Shown: positions 1 to 8,658 of the stretch, piece by piece | Position numbering within the stretch: the stretch's first letter is position 1 | How the letters are laid out: the number at the start of each line of letters is the position of its first letter | NCBI GenBank assembly: GCA_012513225.1 | Contig: JAAZCQ010000024.1 | Location: 33,918 to 97,917 of the forward strand | DNA length: 64,000 nt | Source: Erysipelotrichaceae bacterium | Lineage (GTDB): Bacteria; Bacillota_I; Bacilli_A; Erysipelotrichales; Erysipelotrichaceae | Reading direction: 5' to 3' | Notes under the pieces: model-generated | Told to the model about the DNA's origin: nothing | Database searches by the model: none | What the model saw: only the letters and a program-made list of their open reading frames with translations | Made by a program: the position numbers and the translations under genes

Positions 1-771
1 AAAAATGTACATGTTTCTACTTCTCAAGATTATGCAAGTGTTGGAGATTTATCTATGTCTAGAGGAACTATTTTACAACTTAAAGAATCTTATGAAAGAA
101 ATGATGTTTTCTTTGATTACTATATTAATCTTTCAGATGCAATGATACCAATTAAAACTAGAGAAGAAATTGTAGAATATTTAAGTAATAATCCAAAAGA
201 CCATTATTACATTGATTCTAGTGAAACTGAAAATCCTCATTTAAGAGAAGTTTTTGAAGGATATTATACATTAACAAATATCGCAAACTTTCCTACTAGT
301 AAACTTACACGTAATTTAACAAAAGGAATTTCAAAACTCTTGAAAACTTTTAATATACAAAGAAAAATAAAAGATAAAGTTTTTATTGGTAGTCCCTTCT
401 TTATCTTAAAAGATGATACTGTAGAAAAGTTAGCTAAGCATTATGATTATGTATCATCCACTTTTTCAATGTCTTGGTATTCAGAAGAAATGTACTTATT
501 TATGATGATAAATAAATTTATATCTGAAGATTTTGACCATATTAATGATGATATGCGTTTGTTAGGACCAAATGGTAAGTGGGAAACTTCAGTAAATATA
601 CAAAATGTAACTAGAGAACAAATTTTAAGTACTGAAGCTTTATTTGCCGCAAAAATTATTGCTGAAGATAATCCAAGTCTTTACCAAGATTACTATGATA
701 TATACAATAAAAATTATGTTGAAGAAGAAGAAAAAGAAAAAGAATTTGATTTTAAACCAATAATTACTTGA
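1..771 (+). CDS. GT14-like (core-2/I-branching) glycosyltransferase, 5' truncated
   Basis: The frame is open from the first base of the window, so the N-terminus lies outside; 256 residues are visible. The stretch FFDYYINLSDAMIPI followed by an acidic ETENPHL region, and later VFIGSPFFIL, resembles the Branch domain of GT14 enzymes, which transfer sugars such as N-acetylglucosamine or xylose (family knowledge). The protein ends in a Glu/Lys-rich tail and has no membrane segment in the visible part. An internal ATG at 55 has no Shine-Dalgarno and is probably not the start. The stop abuts the stop of the convergent small gene. The family call is from motif resemblance only and the acceptor is unknown. 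Confidence 0.55.
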   Translation, partial: KNVHVSTSQDYASVGDLSMSRGTILQLKESYERNDVFFDYYINLSDAMIPIKTREEIVEYLSNNPKDHYYIDSSETENPHLREVFEGYYTLTNIANFPTSKLTRNLTKGISKLLKTFNIQRKIKDKVFIGSPFFILKDDTVEKLAKHYDYVSSTFSMSWYSEEMYLFMMINKFISEDFDHINDDMRLLGPNGKWETSVNIQNVTREQILSTEALFAAKIIAEDNPSLYQDYYDIYNKNYVEEEEKEKEFDFKPIIT

Positions 772-1083
772 TTATGAATCTAATTCTTTTATAAGCTCTA
801 AAAGTTGTTTTTTGCTATTTCTATGACTTATGAAAGAAAGTACTGAAATAACTAATGTTACCAAAAAAATAACAAGAAATATCCATTTTAGTACCCCTCT
901 TACATTATTAGAAACTTTTAGAAACGGATCATTCATATTTGAAAATCCCCAAAAAGTTAATAACGCAAATACAACTGAGATAAATGAGTAGGTTTTCAAT
1001 AGTTTACCTACTTTTTTTGTCATTAAATTATTATAATGAATCTCTTTTTTTAGTTCTTCTTTTTCTCTTCTACTTTTTTTCAT
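772..1083 (-). CDS. Small two-helix membrane protein, unknown function
   Basis: The 103-residue protein starts with a Lys/Arg/Glu-rich cytoplasmic segment. It has two hydrophobic helices, around residues 32-50 and 65-85, and a charged C-terminus. The ATG at 1083 is chosen over one 27 bases upstream because AGAGGT sits about 5 bases before it. The longer form would run into the terminator hairpin of the PTS operon. It lies directly downstream of that operon, beyond the hairpin, so it is probably expressed separately. I recognise no family. Confidence 0.6.
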   Translation of the reverse strand: MKKSRREKEELKKEIHYNNLMTKKVGKLLKTYSFISVVFALLTFWGFSNMNDPFLKVSNNVRGVLKWIFLVIFLVTLVISVLSFISHRNSKKQLLELIKELDS

Positions 1084-1098
1084 AATACCTCTAAGAAA

Positions 1099-1129
1099 AA
1101 TAATCCTCACTTGGGAGATGAGGATTATT
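1099..1129 (-). terminator. Rho-independent terminator of the PTS operon
   Basis: Perfect 11-bp inverted repeat (AATAATCCTCA / TGAGGATTATT) with a 9-base loop. On the minus strand it is followed by a T run, and it lies 10 bases past the IID stop codon. Confidence 0.85.
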
Positions 1130-1139
1130 TATATTGTTT

Positions 1140-1985
1140 TTAGTAACTTAATCCTGGATCGAAGAATCCTATTAGAACACCAACAAATGCTAATATAACC
1201 ATAAGTAACATAACCTTAACTGGACTAACTTTCTTCTTAGACATTAGCCACCAGCAAAGTAATACAAATACCATAGTTAATACACCTGGGAATGCTCCAT
1301 CAAGTTTTTCTTGTAAGAAAACTGGAATCTTATCACCTGTCTCTGGATCTAGTCCATAAGTTAAAATAACTGATGTATTAATACTAACCCAAGAACCTGC
1401 CATAGCACCAACTATAATTCTTCCTAGAACAATAATTGATTCTCTAAATGCCATTGCTTGTTCTCCAACAATCATTTCAACAGCGTTACCACCAAGTTCA
1501 TATCCCTTATCGTAAATGAACTTTTGGAACCAAATACTAGTAATATTCCATACAATTATATAGAAGATAGGACCTAATACACTTCCACCTTCTGATAATC
1601 CTAAAGCAATACCTAGTAATACTGGAATATAAGTTCCAACAATTAATGAGTCACCAATACCTGCTAAAGGTCCCATAAGACCAGCACGAATACCGTTGAT
1701 CATTTCATCATCTATTCCTTCAGCACCATTTGCACGAGCTTCTTCAAGACCTGCAGTGATACCAACAACTATACAACCAATTTGTGGTTCTGTATTAAAG
1801 AACGGATAATATGTTCTAAGTTTTTCAGCTTGTTCTTCCTTTGTAGGATATAACTCTTGGATAATTGGAAGCATACTCCACATATACCCAAATGTTTGCA
1901 TGTGCTCATGAGTAAAGCAAGTTAAGTTTCCATACCACCAACGCCAAAATGATTTACTTAGAGAAGCTTTTGAAATTTTCTTCAT
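1140..1985 (-). CDS. PTS mannose/fructose/sorbose family transporter subunit IID
   Basis: Membrane subunit that works with IIC to move a hexose or amino sugar across the membrane while IIB phosphorylates it. The 281 residues match the family length (about 270-300). The N-terminal segment SKSFWRWWYGNLTCFTHE and the glycine-rich NGIRAGLMGPLAGIGDSL are characteristic of EIID. The C-terminal third is strongly hydrophobic. It is the last gene of a four-gene operon, 2 bases after IIC and just before the terminator. The substrate cannot be read from the sequence; mannose, glucosamine, GalNAc and related sugars are all possible. Confidence 0.92.
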   Translation of the reverse strand: MKKISKASLSKSFWRWWYGNLTCFTHEHMQTFGYMWSMLPIIQELYPTKEEQAEKLRTYYPFFNTEPQIGCIVVGITAGLEEARANGAEGIDDEMINGIRAGLMGPLAGIGDSLIVGTYIPVLLGIALGLSEGGSVLGPIFYIIVWNITSIWFQKFIYDKGYELGGNAVEMIVGEQAMAFRESIIVLGRIIVGAMAGSWVSINTSVILTYGLDPETGDKIPVFLQEKLDGAFPGVLTMVFVLLCWWLMSKKKVSPVKVMLLMVILAFVGVLIGFFDPGLSY

Positions 1986-1987
1986 AA

Positions 1988-2821
1988 TTAAATATCCTCC
2001 TCATCATCGGCACCAGAAGATGCACCCTTATAGCTTGCCATAGCAATTTGGAAATTAACAAATGCGAACATTCCACCAATTGCAGTTGCAGCTAATAATG
2101 AAAGTCCAAGTGATTTAGCTAAAGCAAATCCACCAACAAAATAAATTAAATCTGTTGTTTTATTAATAACTGATTTTAATAATATTGCAATTCCAACTGC
2201 TGGCAATAATGAACCTAATGTAAATAATGCCTTCATATACCAAGCTTCCATTGGCAATGCAGATTTAAAGTTTTCTACAGCTCCTGCACCATAATAAACA
2301 AGAATAGTTACAGGAATAAATGAAATAACGATATGTGTAACGATTGGTAGGAAAACTTCAACTTTTGTTAAAACATTAAAATCTCCCTTATCTAATCTTG
2401 CCCAACCATAATGTTGCCAAAATAAGTTCATCATAGCTGTACCATAAAACATAACTGTTCCAACGGTTCCTACTAAAGCCCCTAATGCTCCAGCAATACC
2501 TTGAGCCTCAGCACCTGCTAGGTCCAATCCTTGAGATACACATGTTACATAAGCTAATGGAATACCTATATAAGAAACAGCACGTAAGTCTGCTGCTACT
2601 GTTCCACCAGGGGTAACTAGTGCAATGTAGATTATTTGCATGGGTATAGCTATTGTAATAGCACCTGGAACATCTCCAAGTATTAGCCCAACAAATAATG
2701 ATGCAACAAGAGGTCTATTTAAAGTGTAGTTTCCTACAGTTGTTCCTAGTGCAGCTGGTGTAGATGCAGCTAGAACAGACATAAATCCTAAAAGTCCTGC
2801 TTGTAACCATGAAATACTCAT
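1988..2821 (-). CDS. PTS mannose/fructose/sorbose family transporter subunit IIC
   Basis: Polytopic permease subunit of 277 residues with about seven or eight hydrophobic segments. The segments LVASLFVGLILGDVPGAI and MQIIYIALVTPGGTVAAD are typical of EIIC in this family, and the C-terminus is acidic (ADDEEDI). The stop is 2 bases before the IID start codon, so the two are probably translationally coupled. A 59-base gap separates it from IIB upstream; I saw no strong hairpin in it. Confidence 0.92.
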   Translation of the reverse strand: MSISWLQAGLLGFMSVLAASTPAALGTTVGNYTLNRPLVASLFVGLILGDVPGAITIAIPMQIIYIALVTPGGTVAADLRAVSYIGIPLAYVTCVSQGLDLAGAEAQGIAGALGALVGTVGTVMFYGTAMMNLFWQHYGWARLDKGDFNVLTKVEVFLPIVTHIVISFIPVTILVYYGAGAVENFKSALPMEAWYMKALFTLGSLLPAVGIAILLKSVINKTTDLIYFVGGFALAKSLGLSLLAATAIGGMFAFVNFQIAMASYKGASSGADDEEDI

Positions 2822-2880
2822 AAAAATCTATCTCCTTTCGGGTTTCTATTTATCAAATTTAGCTACTAGCTTCCCAAAAA

Positions 2881-3372
2881 CTAATATCCAAATTTAGATC
2901 TAAATTTAGGCCATGAACCAATTGCTGTTTCTTCAAGCAATGCGAAGTAAACGTCATAGCCAGCGTTTGTCATTTTTTCACATGCTTCTGCTTCTTCAGG
3001 AGTTATTGATTGGTTTTGTCCAAGTTTAATTGCTCCAGGTCTATCATTTGCTGGTCCAATTACTACTCTTTTTACATTTCCTGGAACAAATCCATCATCT
3101 ACAAGAATTTTTGCCATATCTACTGGATTCTTTGTAATCAAGAAATAATTCTTGTCGCTTTCAAGAACTTTTTGTTTTTTTGCATCCCATTCAGCATTAG
3201 TCCAAATAAATACTTTTTTATCTGTACTAGCAACAAAAGATTGTTTAAGAACAGGTGTTGTTGCTGCCTTATCATTAATTGCTACAATACCATCACAAGG
3301 GAATTCTTTAGCCCAACGTGTAACAATTTGACCGTGTATAATACGATCATCTACTCTAACAAAAGTGATCAT
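2881..3372 (-). CDS. PTS mannose/fructose/sorbose family subunit IIB
   Basis: Cytoplasmic phosphocarrier of 163 residues. VRVDDRIIHGQIVTRW near the N-terminus carries the His (position 13) that takes phosphate from IIA and passes it to the sugar. Length and motif fit the family well. AGGAGG lies just before the ATG. It follows IIA by 11 bases. IIA and IIB are separate polypeptides here, not the IIAB fusion found in E. coli ManX. Confidence 0.93.
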   Translation of the reverse strand: MITFVRVDDRIIHGQIVTRWAKEFPCDGIVAINDKAATTPVLKQSFVASTDKKVFIWTNAEWDAKKQKVLESDKNYFLITKNPVDMAKILVDDGFVPGNVKRVVIGPANDRPGAIKLGQNQSITPEEAEACEKMTNAGYDVYFALLEETAIGSWPKFRSKFGY

Positions 3373-3383
3373 AATTTCTCCTC

Positions 3384-3815
3384 CTATATGTCATCTTCAT
3401 TATCATCTGTTTCAATAACTGGTTCATAAACTAGCAGTCCTTCTTTACCTTCAGAAACTAATGTAGTTTTTAAGCTCTCAAGGTCCATATTATCTTTCAT
3501 TAAGACTGCAGTAATTGCTAAAGGCATATTCATCCCTGCAAATACAACTGTTTTATCCATAAAGCCTGCTTCATCTAAAACTTGTAATGAAGTAGTGAAA
3601 GGTGAACCACTCAAAATATCCGCAAGAAGAACAATCTCATCTTCAACTTCAAGTGTTGAAACAATTGCTTTTAATTTTTCAGCAAATTCCGGAGTCCCCA
3701 TTCCATCTTTAAGACCAATACTTAAGACATCATCACGTTCTCCAGTCATCATCTTAACTGCAGAGTGTAAACCTTCCGCAAAGTCACCATGACTTACCAT
3801 TAATACATATCTCAT
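3384..3815 (-). CDS. PTS mannose/fructose/sorbose family subunit IIA
   Basis: Cytoplasmic IIA protein of 143 residues and first gene of the operon. VSHGDFAEG places the phosphorylatable His at position 9, and LADILSGSPFTTS is the second conserved block. It accepts phosphate from HPr. It ends in an acidic tail (ETDDNEDDI). A GGAGG lies close upstream of the ATG. No sigma-54 activator of the LevR type is nearby; the operon instead has a sigma-A-like promoter with a cre site at its start point. Confidence 0.92.
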   Translation of the reverse strand: MRYVLMVSHGDFAEGLHSAVKMMTGERDDVLSIGLKDGMGTPEFAEKLKAIVSTLEVEDEIVLLADILSGSPFTTSLQVLDEAGFMDKTVVFAGMNMPLAITAVLMKDNMDLESLKTTLVSEGKEGLLVYEPVIETDDNEDDI

Positions 3816-3831
3816 ATCTATCCTCCAATTG

Positions 3832-3845
3832 TGTTAGCGTTTACA
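3832..3845 (-). promoter_or_regulatory. Perfect cre (CcpA) site at the PTS operon start point
   Basis: TGTTAGCGTTTACA matches the catabolite-responsive element consensus TGWNANCGNTNWCA at every fixed position. It lies just downstream of the predicted -10 and covers the predicted +1, where CcpA binding normally represses. A LacI-family operator of similar form is the alternative. Confidence 0.8.
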
Positions 3846-3851
3846 TATATA

Positions 3852-3880
3852 ATTCTATTATTTATGAAACTTTTTTTCAA
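3852..3880 (-). promoter_or_regulatory. Predicted sigma-A promoter of the PTS operon
   Basis: On the minus strand, TTGAAA (3875-3880), 17 bases, TAGAAT (3852-3857). The predicted start is near 3845, within the cre site. The 17-base spacing and near-consensus boxes are the evidence. Confidence 0.65.
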
Positions 3881-3951
3881 GTTAAAACAGCCCAAAACAC
3901 TACTACAAGAATAATAATTTCTAAAGTTAAGTAAATTTATATATTTATAGG

Positions 3952-4302
3952 CTAAAATAACTTATTAAAAAATCTCATTACCTTATCATAATTCAATATA
4001 AACCAAAAAATTAACATAACAACTATAGGAATAATTAACAATATTGAGTAACCAGCTCCAACTTTTTTCTTTAATTTTTCATAATTCTCATTAGAAAAAT
4101 AAAACTTATTATCTTCAGTTTGAATTACAATATTTTCTTTCATAAAATTCCCAATAGTATATCCTATTATTTCACTGCTTAATTTAATATTTTTAAAAGA
4201 ATCAACTGGAATAGCAGTTGCTTCTGTATATGCATTTGATTTTCTAAATACATCAACAATCATTTTAGATGCAGTTTCTTGTGTATTTTGATTTTTCATC
4301 AT
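3952..4302 (-). CDS. Hypothetical protein with one C-terminal membrane helix
   Basis: The 116-residue protein has a polar N-terminal domain of about 85 residues and one hydrophobic helix (about 84-104) followed by a short basic tail. Tail-anchored topology is likely, with the N-terminal part cytoplasmic. Two adjacent ATG codons exist; AGGTG lies 5 bases before the first and 8 before the second. It follows the HAD phosphatase gene by 8 bases and is probably the last gene of the GntR-linked operon. I recognise no family. Confidence 0.6.
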   Translation of the reverse strand: MMKNQNTQETASKMIVDVFRKSNAYTEATAIPVDSFKNIKLSSEIIGYTIGNFMKENIVIQTEDNKFYFSNENYEKLKKKVGAGYSILLIIPIVVMLIFWFILNYDKVMRFFNKLF

Positions 4303-4310
4303 TATTTCAC

Positions 4311-5099
4311 CTATATTATCTTATATTTTTCTAAACATTTGTAAACACCATCATTATCATTACTATCTGTTATATAGTCCGCTATATTTTTAACCTTGTC
4401 AACAGCATTTGACATCGCAATTCCAATTCCAGAATCTCTTATCATTTCATAATCATTATAATGATCTCCAAACGACATAACATTATCCATTTTAATTCCT
4501 ATAATATCACAAATTATTTTTATACCACTTGCTTTACTATACCCTGTATGAAACACATCATACTCATTATCTCTAAAAGGAATAAAATCAATTTCTTTAT
4601 ATTTACTTTTATATTTTGTTGCACTATTATTTTTATCAATTAGTATTGCAGCCCATGAAGAATCTATTAAATGCCTTTTTCTATTTTTTGTATCATCTAT
4701 TAAAACTCTTTCTTTTCCAACAGTATTTAATAGCATCCTATCCATAATATCATAGTTTACATAACTATAATTTCCATCTATAAAACTAAATAAAAGAGAG
4801 TTTTGATCTTTTTCACAATCATTAGTAAACTCTTCTATAAAATCATTATCAAAAACACTTTTGAAAATAACTTTATCATTGTTATCTACCACTATAGTTC
4901 CATTACTACAAATATAGTAATCAAACTCAATGTCATTTAATTGTTTTATTTTTGTTGCAATTGGTGGTCTACCACTAGCTATCGCAATTTTATATCCTTT
5001 ATCTTTTAAACTTTGAAAAGCTTTTCTAGTATTTTCTAAAACTTGTTTCTTACTATTTAAAATAGTTCCATCTATATCAAACACAATTAATTTAATCAT
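4311..5099 (-). CDS. HAD-superfamily phosphatase, Cof/YidA type
   Basis: The 262-residue protein begins VFDIDGTILNSKK, the HAD motif I with the nucleophile and acid/base aspartates. It has motif II as IASGRPP and motifs III/IV near the C-terminus as SFGDHYNDYEM. Length and order fit the Cof (IIB-cap) family, which dephosphorylates sugar phosphates and flavin or PLP precursors. Its ATG overlaps the preceding stop by 4 bases (ATGA), so it is translationally coupled. Its place in a sugar-phosphate isomerase operon favours a sugar phosphate substrate, but that is inference. Confidence 0.85.
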   Translation of the reverse strand: MIKLIVFDIDGTILNSKKQVLENTRKAFQSLKDKGYKIAIASGRPPIATKIKQLNDIEFDYYICSNGTIVVDNNDKVIFKSVFDNDFIEEFTNDCEKDQNSLLFSFIDGNYSYVNYDIMDRMLLNTVGKERVLIDDTKNRKRHLIDSSWAAILIDKNNSATKYKSKYKEIDFIPFRDNEYDVFHTGYSKASGIKIICDIIGIKMDNVMSFGDHYNDYEMIRDSGIGIAMSNAVDKVKNIADYITDSNDNDGVYKCLEKYKII

Positions 5100-5614
5100 T
5101 TTTTCTTTCCTTTAATTTTTCTTCGAGATATTAATTCTAATCCCAATTTATGAGGAATATTTAATGTTATATTAGAGTATGTTTTTAACTCATAATTTTT
5201 AATAAATTTTCCTTTTAAATATATATCTTTTATATCTTTATATCTAATAACTTTATTATCAAACAAAAAGTTTTCATTTCCAAAAACAATTGTTCTACGA
5301 ATAAATACTTCTATCATAAGTGAACAAGTAAATAATATAATAAAAATGTAAGTTGCTATTATATAATAATCATCACCTTTTAAACTTTTCACAAACATAA
5401 CTATTAATAATACTAATAAAGCACTATAAATGATTAACCAATCTTTTATATCTTTATAATGGTATGCATTAGAATAATTAAATTTCTCGCTTTTTATTTT
5501 TTTAAATTCCAATAATCTTTTTATATTTAAATAAATTAAATAAAATCCATATGCAACAAAAGCAATGATAATCACAAAAGTTAAAACATTAGAATAATTA
5601 TTTGTATTTCCCAT
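5096..5614 (-). CDS. Membrane protein with C-terminal PH-like region, unknown function
   Basis: The 172-residue protein has three hydrophobic helices (about 10-30, 55-75, 84-107). A soluble tail follows, where NKVIRYKDIKDIYLKGKF and later ITLNIP suggest a small beta-rich domain like those in bacterial PH/YdbT-type proteins. AGAGGT precedes the ATG. It sits between the GntR regulator and the HAD phosphatase in the same direction, 12 bases after the regulator. The domain call is weak. Confidence 0.6.
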   Translation of the reverse strand: MGNTNNYSNVLTFVIIIAFVAYGFYLIYLNIKRLLEFKKIKSEKFNYSNAYHYKDIKDWLIIYSALLVLLIVMFVKSLKGDDYYIIATYIFIILFTCSLMIEVFIRRTIVFGNENFLFDNKVIRYKDIKDIYLKGKFIKNYELKTYSNITLNIPHKLGLELISRRKIKGKKK

Positions 5615-5626
5615 ATTTACCTCTTT

Positions 5627-6358
5627 TTATATTTTACTACTAATAGTATACACATATCTTGAAGCAGGATAGTACCCAATTGTATATTCTAGCACATTTC
5701 CATCTTCTAAAAAACTCGTCTTATATCTCACTAAAATAGGATCTTTTATATCCACTTCTAGTAAGCTAGCCAATTTTTTATCTGCACATATAGCACTTAT
5801 TTTTTCTTTATATGAATATGGGTATATATTTCTTGAGTTAAAAAATTCATAAAGACTGTTTTTATAGTATTCACCTTCCATCGGCAAATTTAAATCCTTC
5901 AATAAAAATGTCTCAAGATAAACAATAACTTTATCATTACTAGTTCTTAATCTATTTATATTTATTAGTTCTTCGTTAAACTTTATACCAAATATTTTAG
6001 CTATCGACTCTGTTGCTTTTACTGTTTTAACTTCAACAAATTTAGTTCCCGGCTTATTACCCTGTTCAATCATTTCCGATGTGAAACTTACACTATTAAT
6101 TAAGTTCTCCTCTATTTTCTTTTGGTATATTACTATAGTTCCTTTGCCTCTTTTTCTTAAAACATATCCTTCATTTTCCAGCTCAAGGATTGCTTGTCTA
6201 GCAGTAATTCTACTTATTTCATATTCTTTTTGAATTTGAAGCTCTGTAGGTATTAAATCACCATAATTATATTTACCTTCAATTATATCTGCTTTAATAA
6301 TATGTTTAATTTGAATATATAAAGGCAATGATCCTTTTGAAAACTCTAAGTTACTCAT
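5627..6358 (-). CDS. GntR-family regulator, HutC/UTRA type
   Basis: The 243-residue protein has a winged helix at residues 1-75 (SRITARQAILELENEGY, then the wing RKRGKGTIV). A UTRA ligand-binding domain covers about 95-240 (FLLKDLNLP, SLLEVDIKDPILVRYKT). Such proteins are repressors relieved by a phosphosugar or other metabolite. The start overlaps the stop of the upstream isomerase (TAATG), so it is co-transcribed with the isomerase genes and probably regulates them. The effector is unknown. Confidence 0.88.
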   Translation of the reverse strand: MSNLEFSKGSLPLYIQIKHIIKADIIEGKYNYGDLIPTELQIQKEYEISRITARQAILELENEGYVLRKRGKGTIVIYQKKIEENLINSVSFTSEMIEQGNKPGTKFVEVKTVKATESIAKIFGIKFNEELININRLRTSNDKVIVYLETFLLKDLNLPMEGEYYKNSLYEFFNSRNIYPYSYKEKISAICADKKLASLLEVDIKDPILVRYKTSFLEDGNVLEYTIGYYPASRYVYTISSKI

Positions 6359-8094
6359 TAACTTTTATCTTTATCAAAGCTATTCTTTACAAAAGCTTTA
6401 ATAACTCCATATTTACTTCTATTTCCATATGGTTTTATTGTATATTTTCCAACATTTGCTGGAACTACAAAAGTTTCCCCATAATTAACAACATAAGGCT
6501 CAAACTCATTATTTATTGCTTCAACTAAAATACTATCTCCTTCTACAAGATTTAATACATTTAGTGTCCCTCTTGTATCATGATTTATTTTTTTATCAAA
6601 CCAATATCTTCTTGTCTCAATAAACTCTAAGTCATGAAGACCTGTAATTTCTTCTTCACACTCATCATTTTCTACTTTAACAATATTATTTATAAGGTTT
6701 TCTTTAACCCACTTTGTATCTCTATTCCATTGAATCACCTTTTCACCATGTTCTATATGAACTGGCCTTGGTTTTCCATCCAAACCTAATCTTCCCCAAT
6801 CCCAAAGTTTAAATGTAAAAATATATGGTGTTGCACTGATTTCTAAAACAACACTATTTTTTCCAGAACAATGTATTGTTCCAGGAGGAATTAAAAAATG
6901 ATCATGTTTTTTTGCAGGAAATTTATTCACATATTTTTCTGCATCAAATTGTTTTTTACCTTTATTTGCTTCTTTTAATTCTTTAAGCATTTCATTAGAA
7001 TCAATATTTTCTTTTAATCCTAAGTAAACACTTGCATCTTCTTTTGCATCAAGTAAATAATAGCTCTCCTCTTGTGTATAATTCATTCCAAATGTTTTAT
7101 ATATATAATCAGTTAAAGGATGTACTTGTAAGCTTAAATTTTGACCTTCCACTGTATCTAACAAGTCAAATCTTATTGGAAATTCAGCACCAAATCTTGA
7201 GTAAACTTTCTCACCTAATAATTCTTTTGGCCTATATAAAACTAAGTTAATACCTGGAAATTCAAATATATTATCTTCTATTTCAAAATAAAGTGAATTT
7301 TCTTCTAGTACTCCATCAAATGACCATGCATAATTAGATTCTTTTGGATCAAGATCAAATTTTTCTTTCATCCATTGTCCACCCCAAACACCCTTGTCAA
7401 AATATGGAACAGTTCTAAAAGGCGTATTACAAAACTCTATTAAGCCTTTTCTAAATAAGTCTCCACTTATTAATTTAGGTTGATTTTTTTTATTTGTATC
7501 TAAAACATAATCAATATCATCAAATAATCTTCTTTTATGTTTATCAGCAATTCTCCACTCAACAAAAAAACCTCTTTTAATTTTCTTTAAAGTATCTTCA
7601 TCATAATTATCACATTTGTAATTAGGCATTTTATTTCTATATCTTTGTTGTATTTCCCATCTTGCCAAATCTGCGTATATCAATAAATCACCTTTACTTA
7701 CAAGTTGAGCACCAAATCCATATACAATCGTAAGACCTTCATTTTCTTTCACTTTATTTTTTGCTTCTTCTAATTTTCTTAAATCTAACAAATCAATTAT
7801 TTCGCCAAAAAACATTTTTCCAAATACACGGTCTTCACCTAAAAAAGGATATAAAAATATATTTAGCTCTTCTTTTATTTTAAATATGTCATACATATTA
7901 ATTACTAAATTTGGATTAAGCTTTAAAAAATTATTTAGAACCTCTTCATCATCAACTCCAGGATAAGAATCAATTATTAAAGTGAAATTTGAATTATAAT
8001 TTATATCTTTTTTAATTAATTCAATTATATTATCATAACCAACTATACAACTTCCATCTAATTTTAAAGCAGGTTTTAAATTATAACTGCTCAC
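6358..8094 (-). CDS. Class I mannose-6-phosphate isomerase homologue with long N-terminal domain
   Basis: The 578-residue protein is roughly 250 residues longer than a standard class I ManA. The C-terminal part (about 215-578) carries LSLQVHP, HDHFLIPPGTIHCSG and LWDWGR, the zinc-site and active-site blocks of phosphomannose isomerase. The N-terminal 200 residues resemble a nucleoside-kinase-like fold without a P-loop (no GxxxxGKS seen). The ATG at 8100 touches the Shine-Dalgarno, so I prefer GTG at 8094, 7 bases after AGGAGG. It overlaps the upstream cupin isomerase gene. It probably interconverts mannose-6-P and fructose-6-P, though the partners hint at another sugar. Confidence 0.78.
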   Translation of the reverse strand: MSSYNLKPALKLDGSCIVGYDNIIELIKKDINYNSNFTLIIDSYPGVDDEEVLNNFLKLNPNLVINMYDIFKIKEELNIFLYPFLGEDRVFGKMFFGEIIDLLDLRKLEEAKNKVKENEGLTIVYGFGAQLVSKGDLLIYADLARWEIQQRYRNKMPNYKCDNYDEDTLKKIKRGFFVEWRIADKHKRRLFDDIDYVLDTNKKNQPKLISGDLFRKGLIEFCNTPFRTVPYFDKGVWGGQWMKEKFDLDPKESNYAWSFDGVLEENSLYFEIEDNIFEFPGINLVLYRPKELLGEKVYSRFGAEFPIRFDLLDTVEGQNLSLQVHPLTDYIYKTFGMNYTQEESYYLLDAKEDASVYLGLKENIDSNEMLKELKEANKGKKQFDAEKYVNKFPAKKHDHFLIPPGTIHCSGKNSVVLEISATPYIFTFKLWDWGRLGLDGKPRPVHIEHGEKVIQWNRDTKWVKENLINNIVKVENDECEEEITGLHDLEFIETRRYWFDKKINHDTRGTLNVLNLVEGDSILVEAINNEFEPYVVNYGETFVVPANVGKYTIKPYGNRSKYGVIKAFVKNSFDKDKS

Positions 8095-8656
8095 TAACAT
8101 CCCTCCTTATTTTTTCTAATACATTATTATTTTCATCTGCAAATACAATAGAATCATCTTCTTTTAAGACTCTTATATTAAAAGGCATATTTGTAACACT
8201 ATCATAATCATGACCTGCTTCTTTTGAAAAATAAGCATGAGTAATAAACTCTTCATCACCTATATTAATAAGTCTATGAGCATATTTGCCACTTATATAA
8301 TTAATTGAACCAGGATAAACATAAGTAAAACTCACTTTTTGATTTTCATCCATAAGAGCTAATAAACCTTCACCTTTATAGCCAATATAATATTCGCCCT
8401 TATTTCTGTTCTCATGAAAATGCCCTCTAGTAAAATTAAATTCATTTTGTATTAAAATAGGATAAATAATAGTTGTTCCAAATACTAACTCATCTTCACT
8501 ACTTTCATCTAAAAAAACTTCATACATCTTACAAGAATCATCAATATCATCATTTAAATATAAATTTTTTAAATCTTTAAAGTACTTAATTGAATGACTT
8601 ACATTACCTATAAATCTACCTTTTTTATTTATAAATGTTTCTGGATAATTTATCAT
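8081..8656 (-). CDS. Cupin-type glucose-6-phosphate isomerase (second copy)
   Basis: The 191-residue protein carries the metal-binding cupin motif RGHFHENRNKGEYYIGYKGEG and a late SGKYAHR. This matches the archaeal-type phosphoglucose isomerase family (GHxH...E...H), which is unrelated to the classical Pgi fold. The ATG at 8656 is chosen over one 18 bases upstream because GGAGGG precedes it at normal spacing. It overlaps the mannose-6-P isomerase gene by 14 bases and follows the first cupin gene by 2. Substrate assignment rests on the family. Confidence 0.75.
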   Translation of the reverse strand: MINYPETFINKKGRFIGNVSHSIKYFKDLKNLYLNDDIDDSCKMYEVFLDESSEDELVFGTTIIYPILIQNEFNFTRGHFHENRNKGEYYIGYKGEGLLALMDENQKVSFTYVYPGSINYISGKYAHRLINIGDEEFITHAYFSKEAGHDYDSVTNMPFNIRVLKEDDSIVFADENNNVLEKIRRDVSEQL

Positions 8657-8658
8657 TA

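Noticed and set aside
3010..3429. 139-codon open frame on the plus strand across the PTS IIB gene
   Set aside because: It lies antisense to a certain gene, is full of Ile/Tyr/Cys/Asn typical of reverse-strand AT-rich sequence, and has no Shine-Dalgarno.
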